Origin: Enterobacter sp. Cy-643
GTDB lineage: Bacteria; Pseudomonadota; Gammaproteobacteria; Enterobacterales; Enterobacteriaceae
DNA length: 64,000 nt
Reading direction: 5' to 3'
Assembly: GCF_011752815.1 (NCBI RefSeq)
Contig: NZ_VWWV01000007.1
Location: 1-64,000, forward strand
Position numbers and translations under genes: made by a program. The notes beneath the pieces were generated by a model. That model saw nothing but the letters and a program-made list of their open reading frames with translations. It ran no database searches and had not been told where the DNA came from. Positions 57,074 through 64,000 of the stretch are shown here, one piece after another. Every line of letters starts with the position of its first letter. Within the stretch, counting starts at the first letter, position 1.

Positions 57074-57178
57074 CCCTCACCCTACCCCTCTCCCTGAAAG
57101 GGAGAGGGAATAGATTGAGTACTGCTTTACCCATTGTTTGCCCCCTCGCCCCTTTGGGGAGAGGGCCGGGGTGAGGGG
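57074..57178. repeat. Bipartite palindromic repeat, copy E
   Basis: CCCTCACCCTACCCCTCTCC with a fold-back GAAAGGGAGAGGG at the left, and CCCCTCGCCCCTTTGGGGAGAGGG with CCGGGGTGAGGGG at the right. Between the convergent treC and the quinone-oxidoreductase-like gene. Confidence 0.75.
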
Positions 57179-57181
57179 AAA

Positions 57182-57712
57182 TCACCCTTTTAGCGCCTGA
57201 ATCCGACTCAGCCAGCCGTTAACGCCTTCATCGATCAGCGCTTCCGTGATCGTATTCGCCCCCTGAATCAGCGCCGGTGCCTGCCAGATCATACCGGTCT
57301 TATTCGCCATCGCGTGGAACGGCAGCAGCAGCTCTTCCACCGTGTAGCGGTTAGCACCTTCTGCACGATAAGCCTCCGCCTGGCCGCCCGTCGACGTCAT
57401 AACCATCAGCTTTTTGCCGTGCAGCGCGGTGCCGTTAGTCCCGTAGGCAAAGCCAAAGGTTAACACCTGATCCTGCCAGTCTTTGAGGATCGCCGGGGAG
57501 CTGTACCACCAGAACGGGAACATCAACACAATCGCGTCATGTTCCACCAGCAGCGCCTGTTCACGCTCAACGTCAATCTGGTGATCCGGGTACTCACGCT
57601 TCAGTTCGTGCACGGTGACGCCTGCGATGCTTTTCAGGGCCGCAACGCCAGCGCGGTTAATACGGGATTCATCAGGGGCGCGATGTGCCGCCAGCACTAA
57701 TATTTTATTCAT
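57182..57712 (-). CDS. NAD(P)H oxidoreductase, flavodoxin fold (KefF/YwrO/MdaB-like)
   Basis: A 176-residue Flavodoxin_2 enzyme. FMN-binding segments ILVLAAHRAPDESRIN, FPFWWYSSPAILKDW and the FAYG / STGG loops are seen. Members reduce quinones or act as potassium-channel regulators; the substrate is unknown. Transcribed away from a LysR-type regulator, with two ATCT-AGAT palindromes between. Related to the protein at 62258-62788: both are 176 residues and share the YPDxxIDVEREQ segment. Confidence 0.88.
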   Translation of the reverse strand: MNKILVLAAHRAPDESRINRAGVAALKSIAGVTVHELKREYPDHQIDVEREQALLVEHDAIVLMFPFWWYSSPAILKDWQDQVLTFGFAYGTNGTALHGKKLMVMTSTGGQAEAYRAEGANRYTVEELLLPFHAMANKTGMIWQAPALIQGANTITEALIDEGVNGWLSRIQALKG

Positions 57713-57754
57713 CTTTCAGATCTCATTTTTTGGGATGAGGCTATCTTTTCAGAT
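57711..57754. promoter_or_regulatory. Two ATCT-N3/4-AGAT palindromes, candidate LysR-type operator
   Basis: ATCTTTCAGAT at 57711-57721 and ATCTTTTCAGAT at 57743-57754, 32 bp apart centre to centre, lie between the oxidoreductase and the LysR-type gene; the first overlaps the oxidoreductase start codon. By-eye prediction. Confidence 0.5.
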
Positions 57755-57813
57755 GACAGCGCTTACCTGTAGTCCATAACATGGCACATCTGTTTCAACC
57801 AAAGGTTACAAGC

Positions 57814-58695
57814 ATGATGCTTTCCGCAGACGTTCATCGGCTCATTCCCGCTTTTCTGGCGGCGGCAGACTGCCAGAGTTTTTCCGAGGCAGCCCGTCAG
57901 CTGGGTATTACGCCCGCGGCGGTGAGCAAAAGCATACGTCAGCTTGAACTGCGGCTGGGCATCGTGCTCTTTGTGCGCAATACGCACTTTGTGGTGCTGA
58001 CCGAAGAAGGGACTGCGCTGCGTGAAGAGGTCGCGCCGCTGTGGCAGGCGCTGAACCAGGCGCTGGTTAACCCGGGTGCTGAACCTTCAGGGCTGCTGCG
58101 CGTCAGCGTGATCCCCGGCTTTGGCCGCCACTGCCTGATGCCGATTCTGGGTGAATTCCAGCGGCGCTATCCGCTGATTCGCTTTGAGATGTCGATGGAA
58201 ACCCGCAGCGTCAACCTCATTGGCGAGCGCATTGACGTGGCCATCGGCCACCGTACGGTAAGAGATAACCGCGTGGTGGCACGCGAACTGTATACCTCAA
58301 AAATGATTACGGCGGCGTCACCGGCCTATTTAACACAGTACGGAACGCCAGGGACGCAGGAAGATCTCGCGAAACATCGCTGCCTCATTCACCGCAACTC
58401 CGGCACCGGGCGCCTTCAACAGTGGATGAATAACGAAACGCTGTTTGACGAGCCTTCAGCCTGGTTTATCTCCACCTCGCCGGATTCTCTGGTGGATGCC
58501 GCGCTCGCCGGCATGGGGATCGTTTATCTTGCCGACTGGTACCTCACCCGCCCCATAGCCGAAGGCAAATTAGCGCCGATTTTGCAGAGTTCGGCTCCGG
58601 AGCCGCAGCAGCTCTGGGTGAAGTATGCCGGAGGAAAAATCCCGCCAAAGACTCGGGTATTTGTAGAATATTTATACGAAAAATTAATCGGATAA
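57814..58695 (+). CDS. LysR-family transcriptional regulator
   Basis: A 293-residue LysR-type protein. The winged helix-turn-helix is FSEAARQLGITPAAVSKSIR, and the effector-binding domain follows. AAAGG lies before the ATG at 57814; the frame is open 11 codons further. It is divergent from the flavodoxin-fold oxidoreductase and most likely controls it. Confidence 0.88.
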   Translation: MMLSADVHRLIPAFLAAADCQSFSEAARQLGITPAAVSKSIRQLELRLGIVLFVRNTHFVVLTEEGTALREEVAPLWQALNQALVNPGAEPSGLLRVSVIPGFGRHCLMPILGEFQRRYPLIRFEMSMETRSVNLIGERIDVAIGHRTVRDNRVVARELYTSKMITAASPAYLTQYGTPGTQEDLAKHRCLIHRNSGTGRLQQWMNNETLFDEPSAWFISTSPDSLVDAALAGMGIVYLADWYLTRPIAEGKLAPILQSSAPEPQQLWVKYAGGKIPPKTRVFVEYLYEKLIG

Positions 58696-58775
58696 TTTCC
58701 CTCCATTCGACAGCGCCCGCCGTTTCTACCGCCCCCGATTTACTTTGTTCTGCATCAATAAAAACGTAAACATGT

Positions 58776-58832
58776 TTGATGCAAATCACTACATATAGAA
58801 CTTAAAATGCACCCCAGCCCTATATGTTGTAT
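58776..58832 (+). promoter_or_regulatory. FNR site and two NrdR-type boxes before nrdD
   Basis: TTGAT-GCAA-ATCAC (58776-58789) matches FNR at 9 of 10 positions. Two NrdR-like boxes, TCACTACATATAGAAC (58786-58801) and GCCCTATATGTTGTAT (58817-58832), lie 31 bp apart, about three helical turns, as NrdR pairs do. This suggests anaerobic activation and ATP/dATP-dependent repression of nrdDG. Confidence 0.7.
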
Positions 58833-58882
58833 TCATCGACTATTATAACAACAGTATCTGCAGGATAAGTTTGGGGATTATC

Positions 58883-58968
58883 TGTGGATAAAAAGGGCCA
58901 ATTTTCGGAAGGTTTTGACAGGACTACTGGCTATGCGCCACCGAATACGCCCCAGCCTTTGTGGATAA
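58883..58968 (+). promoter_or_regulatory. Two perfect DnaA boxes before nrdD
   Basis: TGTGGATAA, the DnaA consensus on this strand, occurs at 58883-58891 and 58960-58968, in the same orientation and 77 bp apart, the second ending 20 bp before the nrdD start codon. DnaA control is known for nrdAB; here the sites are at the anaerobic gene. Confidence 0.65.
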
Positions 58969-58988
58969 CCTAAAAAAACGGAGAAATC

Positions 58989-61124
58989 ATGACACCGCAT
59001 GTGATGAAAAGAGACGGGTGCAAGGTGCCTTTCACTTCAGAGCGCATCAGAGAAGCCATTCTGCGTGCAGCTAAAGCAGCGGGAGTCGATGACGCGGACT
59101 ATTGCGCCACCGTCGCAGATATCGTCAGTCAGCAAATGGCGGGCCGCAGCCAGGTTGACATCGGCGAGATCCAGGTCGCCGTGGAAAACCAGCTTATGGC
59201 GGGTAACTATAAGCAGCTGGCGCGCGCCTATATTGAGTATCGCCATGACCGCGATATTGAGCGCGAAAAGCGTGGCCGCCTGAACCAGGAAATTCGTGGC
59301 CTGGTTGAGCAGACCAACTCTGCCCTGCTCAACGAGAACGCCAACAAAGATAGCAAGGTGATTCCCACCCAGCGCGACCTGCTGGCCGGGATCGTCGCCA
59401 AGCATTACGCCAAGCAGCACCTGCTGCCGCGCGACGTGGTACTCGCGCACGAGCGCGGCGATATTCACTATCACGATCTCGACTATTCTCCGTTTTTCCC
59501 GATGTTCAACTGCATGCTGATCGATCTCAAAGGCATGCTGACCCACGGTTTTAAAATGGGTAACGCCGAGATCGAACCGCCAAAATCCATCTCTACCGCC
59601 ACGGCGGTTACCGCGCAGATCATCGCCCAGGTTGCCAGCCATATTTACGGCGGAACCACTATTAACCGCATCGACGAAGTGCTGGCCCCGTTTGTGACCG
59701 AAAGTTTTAATAAGCACCGATCCATCGCTGAAGAGTGGCAGATCCCTGACGCGGAGGGATATGCTCACTCCCGCACCGAGAAAGAGTGCTACGACGCCTT
59801 CCAGTCCCTTGAATATGAAGTGAATACCCTGCATACCGCCAACGGGCAGACGCCGTTTGTCACCTTTGGTTTTGGCCTCGGCACCAGCTGGGAGTCCCGC
59901 CTGATCCAGAAGTCTATTCTGCGCAATCGTATCGCCGGGCTGGGCAAAAACCGTAAAACCGCGGTGTTTCCAAAACTGGTATTTGCGATCCGGGACGGCC
60001 TGAACCATAAGTTCGGCGACGCCAACTACGACATCAAGCAACTGGCGCTGGAATGCGCGTCCAAACGCATGTATCCGGACATTCTTAACTACGATCAGGT
60101 AGTGAAAGTGACCGGCTCGTTTAAAACCCCGATGGGCTGCCGCAGTTTCCTTGGCGTATACGAAGAAAACGGGGAGCAGATCCACGAGGGGCGTAACAAC
60201 CTCGGCGTGATCAGCCTGAACCTGCCGCGCATTGCGCTGGAAGCCAAAGGGGATGAAGCCACCTTCTGGAAACTGCTGGACGATCGCTTACTGCTGGCGC
60301 GTAAAGCGCTGATGACCCGCATTGCCCGCCTGGAAGGCGTCAAAGCCCGCGTGGCCCCGATCCTCTATATGGAAGGCGCCTGCGGCGTGCGCCTGAAGGC
60401 CGACGACGACGTGTCAGAGATCTTTAAAAATGGCCGGTCGACCATTTCTCTGGGCTACATCGGCATCCACGAAACGGTGAATGCCCTGTTCGGTAATCAG
60501 CATGTTTACGACAGCGAAGCCCTGCGCGAGAAAGCCGTTGCCATCGTAGCCCGCCTGCGCGAGGCCACCGACAGCTGGAAGGCAGAAACCGGCTACGGCT
60601 TTAGCCTTTACAGCACGCCAAGTGAGAACCTGTGCGACCGCTTCTGTCGTCTGGATACCGCTGAGTTCGGCGTCGTGCCGGGCGTTACCGACAAAGGCTA
60701 CTACACCAACAGCTTCCATCTCGACGTCGAGAAAAAGGTGAATCCTTACGACAAAATCGACTTCGAAGCACCTTACCCACCTTTGGCTAACGGCGGCTTC
60801 ATTTGCTACGGCGAGTACCCGAACATCCAGCACAACCTGCGGGCGCTGGAGGACGTATGGGACTATAGCTACAAGCATGTGCCTTACTACGGCACCAATA
60901 CGCCAATCGATGAATGTTACGAGTGCGGCTACACCGGCGAGTTCGAGTGTACCAGCAAGGGCTTTACCTGCCCGAAATGCGGTAACCATGATGCGGCGCG
61001 CGTGTCGGTTACCCGCCGCGTATGCGGTTATCTCGGCAGCCCGGATGCTCGTCCGTTCAACGCCGGTAAGCAAGAAGAGGTGAAGCGCCGCGTGAAGCAC
61101 CTGGGCAACGGGCAGATCGGTTAA
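58989..61124 (+). CDS. nrdD: Anaerobic ribonucleoside-triphosphate reductase
   Basis: A 711-residue class III reductase (712 in E. coli). The N-terminal ATP-cone (about 1-95) starts VMKRDGCKVPFTSERIREAI. Glycyl radical site Gly680 lies in RRVCGYLGSP, and the zinc cysteines are in CYECGYTG and CPKCGN near 644-665. It makes dNTPs without oxygen after activation by NrdG. nrdG follows 164 bp later, behind repeat F. Confidence 0.97.
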   Translation: MTPHVMKRDGCKVPFTSERIREAILRAAKAAGVDDADYCATVADIVSQQMAGRSQVDIGEIQVAVENQLMAGNYKQLARAYIEYRHDRDIEREKRGRLNQEIRGLVEQTNSALLNENANKDSKVIPTQRDLLAGIVAKHYAKQHLLPRDVVLAHERGDIHYHDLDYSPFFPMFNCMLIDLKGMLTHGFKMGNAEIEPPKSISTATAVTAQIIAQVASHIYGGTTINRIDEVLAPFVTESFNKHRSIAEEWQIPDAEGYAHSRTEKECYDAFQSLEYEVNTLHTANGQTPFVTFGFGLGTSWESRLIQKSILRNRIAGLGKNRKTAVFPKLVFAIRDGLNHKFGDANYDIKQLALECASKRMYPDILNYDQVVKVTGSFKTPMGCRSFLGVYEENGEQIHEGRNNLGVISLNLPRIALEAKGDEATFWKLLDDRLLLARKALMTRIARLEGVKARVAPILYMEGACGVRLKADDDVSEIFKNGRSTISLGYIGIHETVNALFGNQHVYDSEALREKAVAIVARLREATDSWKAETGYGFSLYSTPSENLCDRFCRLDTAEFGVVPGVTDKGYYTNSFHLDVEKKVNPYDKIDFEAPYPPLANGGFICYGEYPNIQHNLRALEDVWDYSYKHVPYYGTNTPIDECYECGYTGEFECTSKGFTCPKCGNHDAARVSVTRRVCGYLGSPDARPFNAGKQEEVKRRVKHLGNGQIG

Positions 61125-61140
61125 GCCATAAAGCGAGCTC

Positions 61141-61247
61141 CCCTCATCCTAACCCTCTCCCCTAAGGGGAGAGGGAACTGTCTGTGTAAATACTTACGCC
61201 GCGAGCTGGTTTTCTCCCTCTCCTGTGACAGAGGGCCGGGGTGAGTG
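61141..61247. repeat. Bipartite palindromic repeat, copy F
   Basis: CCCTCATCCTAACCCTCTCC with CTAAGGGGAGAGGG at the left, CTCCCTCTCCTGTGACAGAGGG with CCGGGGTGAGTG at the right; the most diverged right arm of the six. It separates nrdD from nrdG within the operon. Confidence 0.7.
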
Positions 61248-61288
61248 AGAGCAGTCAACACAGTTATGGCGTCAATTGAGATGCGAAA

Positions 61289-61753
61289 ATGAATTATCAC
61301 CAGTACTACCCCGTCGACATCGTCAATGGCCCCGGCACCCGCTGCACGCTGTTTGTCTCAGGCTGCGTGCACGAATGCCCCGGCTGCTACAACAAAAGCA
61401 CCTGGCGCGTGAACTCGGGCATGCCGTTTACCGCAGAAATGGCCGATCGCATTATTGCCGACCTCAACGATACCCGCATTAAGCGCCAGGGGATCTCGCT
61501 TTCGGGCGGCGATCCTCTGCATCCGCAGAACGTGCCGGATATTCTGACGCTGGTGCGACGCGTGCGTACCGAATGCCCGGACAAGGACATCTGGGTGTGG
61601 ACAGGATATAAGATTGATGAGCTGAATGCCGCGCAGCAGGAAGTGGTAGCGTTAATCAACGTGCTGGTGGACGGTAAGTTTGTTCAGGATTTAAAAGACC
61701 CGGCGCTTATCTGGCGAGGCAGCAGTAACCAGGTCGTTCATCATCTGCGTTAA
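61289..61753 (+). CDS. nrdG: Anaerobic ribonucleotide reductase-activating protein
   Basis: A 154-residue radical-SAM enzyme with the [4Fe-4S] motif CVHECPGC and the SAM-binding GGDPL segment. It generates the glycyl radical on NrdD. Starts MNYHQYYPVDIVNGPGTR as in E. coli. Confidence 0.96.
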   Translation: MNYHQYYPVDIVNGPGTRCTLFVSGCVHECPGCYNKSTWRVNSGMPFTAEMADRIIADLNDTRIKRQGISLSGGDPLHPQNVPDILTLVRRVRTECPDKDIWVWTGYKIDELNAAQQEVVALINVLVDGKFVQDLKDPALIWRGSSNQVVHHLR

Positions 61754-61783
61754 ATCAGGCTTCCCGATAGCCGGCGGGAAGCT

Positions 61784-62137
61784 TCACTGCAGCACATCAT
61801 GACGATGCACGTTTCCCCATTCACACATCATATCCAACACCGGGATCAGCGACTTACCACGCTCTGAAAGGCTGTACTCTACCTTGGGTGGAATTTGCGG
61901 ATATTCGTTCCGGATAATCAATCCGTCATTCTCCAGCTCTTTCAGCGTCAGGCTCAGGGTTCTGAACGAAATAGTCTCAATGCTGCGCTTGAGTTCGTTG
62001 AAGCGAATCACCGGCTTATGCTCCGCCAGCGCATAAAGAATGATCATTTTATATTTCCCGTTCACCAGCGACAGCGTGTAGGCAAAGCCCGTGTCGCCCA
62101 TAAATGCGCAAGAATCCGGCACAGCCTTTTCGCTCAT
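61784..62137 (-). CDS. HxlR-family transcriptional regulator
   Basis: A 117-residue winged-helix regulator: MSEKAVPDSCAFMGDTGFAYTL has a cysteine at the family's redox or aldehyde-sensing place, then VIRFNELKRSIETISFRTLS is the recognition helix region and GLIIRNEYPQIPPKVEYSLS the wing. AAGGA precedes the ATG at 62137. Divergent from the flavodoxin-fold oxidoreductase at 62258; HxlR regulators of this kind respond to electrophiles or quinones. Confidence 0.87.
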   Translation of the reverse strand: MSEKAVPDSCAFMGDTGFAYTLSLVNGKYKMIILYALAEHKPVIRFNELKRSIETISFRTLSLTLKELENDGLIIRNEYPQIPPKVEYSLSERGKSLIPVLDMMCEWGNVHRHDVLQ

Positions 62138-62155
62138 GACACTATCCTTTTGTAT

Positions 62156-62185
62156 AGTACATATCAACAATGACAGTATTGTACT
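62156..62185. promoter_or_regulatory. Inverted repeat between the HxlR and oxidoreductase genes
   Basis: AGTACA (62156-62161) and TGTACT (62180-62185) are inverted around 18 bp in the divergent promoter region; TATAGTACATAT lies at the first arm. Candidate HxlR-type operator, by eye. Confidence 0.45.
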
Positions 62186-62257
62186 TTAATTTAAAGCTCC
62201 CTATGATGCAAACATCAAACAAACGATATTGGACAGCTACCTCAAGAGGAATTAACC

Positions 62258-62788
62258 ATGAAGACGTTAATTGTTGTTATTCATCCGAATATTAATGAGT
62301 CTAAAATTAATAAACACTGGGTAAGTGAATTAGAAAAATATCCAGAGTTTTATACCGTCCACAATCTTTATCAGGCATATCCAGATGGCGTTATTGATGT
62401 AGAAAGGGAGCAGAAACTGATTGAACAACACGATAAAATTATTCTGCAATTTCCGCTGTACTGGTTTAATAGCCCGCCGCTGTTAAAGCAGTGGCTGGAT
62501 GAGGTCTTTACCTATGGCTGGGCCTACGGCTCTACCAGCGGGCATAAGCTCAGAGGCCGTAAGTTCGCACTGGCGGTGAGTGCCGGCATCAAAGAAGAGG
62601 ATTTTTCCCCTGACGGGCGTTATCAGCATTCATTACAGGAAATACTTCTGCCATTTGAAATGACGGCGAAATATGTCGAAGCAGATTATCAGCCTTTCTA
62701 CGCATTTTATGGTGCCGAATATGAAGTTTCCGCACAGCAGCTGGAAAATAGCGCCAAAGGATATATTGATTACCTACAGTCCTTTTAA
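62258..62788 (+). CDS. NAD(P)H oxidoreductase, flavodoxin fold
   Basis: A 176-residue Flavodoxin_2 protein: TLIVVIHPNINESKINKHW at the N-terminus, FPLYWFNSPPLLKQW and GWAYGSTSGHKL as FMN/NADPH segments. Paralogue of the protein at 57182-57712. Composition is more AT-rich than its neighbours, which could mean a later arrival. AGAGGA before the ATG. Expected to be under the divergent HxlR-type gene and to reduce quinones or other electrophiles. Confidence 0.88.
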   Translation: MKTLIVVIHPNINESKINKHWVSELEKYPEFYTVHNLYQAYPDGVIDVEREQKLIEQHDKIILQFPLYWFNSPPLLKQWLDEVFTYGWAYGSTSGHKLRGRKFALAVSAGIKEEDFSPDGRYQHSLQEILLPFEMTAKYVEADYQPFYAFYGAEYEVSAQQLENSAKGYIDYLQSF

Positions 62789-62855
62789 TATTTAGCCTTT
62801 AACACCTGATCATTATATTCTCAATAATTTATTGAGTGATATGTCTTTGCTATGA

Positions 62856-62883
62856 AAAAGCCACGTAACTACGTGGCTTTTAT
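62856..62883. terminator. Bidirectional rho-independent terminator
   Basis: AAAGCCACGT, AACT, ACGTGGCTTT with A-runs and T-runs on the two sides, between convergent genes. Confidence 0.9.
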
Positions 62884-62906
62884 TTATCAGTGACAGGAGC
62901 ATAATA

Positions 62907-63950
62907 TTAAATAAGCGCTAGGCTTCCAACGATAATGCCGCTGAGCGTCACCAGCCCGCCGGTTAGCCACAAGGCTTTAGCCGGGAAAGTTTTATGCAGC
63001 ATGATAAGAGACGGCAGGCTGACCGCCGGCAGCGTAATCAACAGCGCCAGTGCCGGAGCCGTGCCCATCCCTGCCAGCATCATGGTTTGCACGATAGGAA
63101 TTTCTGCTGCGGTAGGGATCACAAACAGGCAGCCAACAACCGGCATAGCAATAACCCAGAACAGCGTGTCACTCACTGCGCCATCAGCGTGCGGGAACAG
63201 CCAGACACGTGCCGCCCCAAGCAACAACACGGCAAGGATATAGACAGGGATTGTGCTCCAGAAGAGCTGCCACAGCGCTTTTCCCCAGCGAATCAGGAAA
63301 GTGCCTTCTTCCGTCGAACGGTTAACGGCAGGGACAGACTCAATGTTTTGCGGCTTATCTTTTACCCAGCGCTGCACCAGCCAAGCCACACCGAGCACCG
63401 TCGCCAGGCCCGCCGCTAGCCGCACCAAAGCAAACTGCCAGCCCAGAACAAACCCCATAAAGACCAGCGTCGCGGGGTTCAGCAGCGGGTTTCCCAGCCA
63501 AAAAGCCAGTGCGCCGCCCATAGAAACGGACTGCCGACGCATTCCCGCCGTCACCGGTGCCGCACAGCAGGTACACATCATGCCAGGGAGAGAGAAAAGC
63601 GTACCGAAGAACGTTCCCCGTAAACGCTGTTGCCCCAGGGTGCGTAGCAGCCAGTCGCGAGGAATCAGCACCTGAATTAATGAACCCAGGATGACGCCCA
63701 GCACCGCCGCTTTCCAGACGGACAGAAAATAAACCATCGCATAATCCAGCGCGGCTTGAAGCGGATTCGCATCCGCCTGGGCGAGGATAGATTTACCGAG
63801 GCTGTGAGTGTCCGCGGCGGTAAAGGCTTTGCCGTAATACGGCTGCCATTTGACGTACCAAAGCCCGGCGACCAGTACCAGGAAAAATAGCGCGGGCTTC
63901 CACCAAGGGAACGGACGGGCTCCTGGTGTAGGTGAAGAAGAAAGTGGCAT
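62907..63950 (-). CDS. YraQ/ArsP-type membrane permease
   Basis: A 347-residue inner-membrane protein of the DUF318 permease family. About nine membrane segments and the family's cysteine motif in GMMCTCCAAPVTAGMRR are visible. Homologues such as ArsP export trivalent organoarsenicals, while E. coli YraQ is uncharacterised, so the substrate is open. Last gene of the window; its upstream region is cut. Confidence 0.82.
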   Translation of the reverse strand: MPLSSSPTPGARPFPWWKPALFFLVLVAGLWYVKWQPYYGKAFTAADTHSLGKSILAQADANPLQAALDYAMVYFLSVWKAAVLGVILGSLIQVLIPRDWLLRTLGQQRLRGTFFGTLFSLPGMMCTCCAAPVTAGMRRQSVSMGGALAFWLGNPLLNPATLVFMGFVLGWQFALVRLAAGLATVLGVAWLVQRWVKDKPQNIESVPAVNRSTEEGTFLIRWGKALWQLFWSTIPVYILAVLLLGAARVWLFPHADGAVSDTLFWVIAMPVVGCLFVIPTAAEIPIVQTMMLAGMGTAPALALLITLPAVSLPSLIMLHKTFPAKALWLTGGLVTLSGIIVGSLALI

Positions 63951-64000
63951 AGCCGATTTCCTAAAATTGATTAGCGAGGTAATTATTTATGCCGACATAC

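Noticed and set aside
59037-60185. 382-codon frame antisense to nrdD
   Set aside because: Overlaps the conserved reductase entirely; no motifs.

Overview
The window is chromosomal DNA of an enterobacterium (Enterobacteriaceae). From about 12.7 kb onward the gene order matches the E. coli/Salmonella backbone near 96-97 min: leuX tRNA, ahr, yjgR, lptG-lptF, pepA-holC-valS, yjgM, miaE, rraB, argI, pyrLBI, ridA, mgtA, treRBC, nrdDG. An arginine deiminase cluster sits between argI and pyrL, as in Salmonella. I do not name a genus. Differences from E. coli include a uhpABCT-yicN block next to yjgM, a GH20 hexosaminidase between ridA and mgtA, and a one-piece dihydroxyacetone kinase.

Region 1 (1-12,745) is the right-hand part of a genomic island inserted at the 3' end of leuX. 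It holds the tail of an IS3-family element that cuts a YfjJ/YagK-like gene, a small HTH gene, a type I restriction-modification operon in the order hsdR-hsdS-hsdM, a terminator, and on the opposite strand a coupled two-gene unit: an AAA ATPase with a C-terminal helix-turn-helix and a cytoplasmic subtilisin-type (S8) protease. A P4-type integrase faces away from leuX. The left end of the island lies outside the window. The ATPase/protease pair is the best candidate for a poorly described system, probably defence.

Region 2 (12.8-28.2 kb) is backbone: an oxidoreductase, Ahr, DHA kinase, YjgR, an amino-acid permease, the LPS exporter parts LptFG, aminopeptidase A, DNA polymerase III chi, valyl-tRNA synthetase and YjgM. 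Region 3 (28.2-37.4 kb) has yicN and the hexose-phosphate uptake system uhpTCBA, an unknown membrane protein with miaE, and a two-gene cassette: a predicted murein-cleaving LysM protein without a signal peptide, and an exported LprI-like protein whose start overlaps its stop. A 34-bp near-perfect direct repeat flanks this cassette, which looks like an effector-immunity pair slotted between rraB and miaE.

Region 4 (37.4-46.9 kb) is arginine and pyrimidine metabolism: argI under two ARG boxes, arcA-arcC-OTCase-antiporter-ArgR-like regulator for arginine fermentation, then pyrL-pyrB-pyrI with its attenuator, then ridA. Region 5 (47-64 kb) has the hexosaminidase, mgtA with PhoP box and a proline-rich mgtL leader peptide, trehalose uptake (treR, operator, treB, treC), two flavodoxin-fold oxidoreductases each with a divergent regulator, nrdD-nrdG with FNR, NrdR and DnaA-like sites, and a YraQ/ArsP-type permease.

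Six intergenic spaces carry a family of GC-rich, bipartite palindromic repeats with CCCTCACCC/GGGTGAGGG outer ends. All annotation here is by reading the sequence and recalling protein families; no database search was run.
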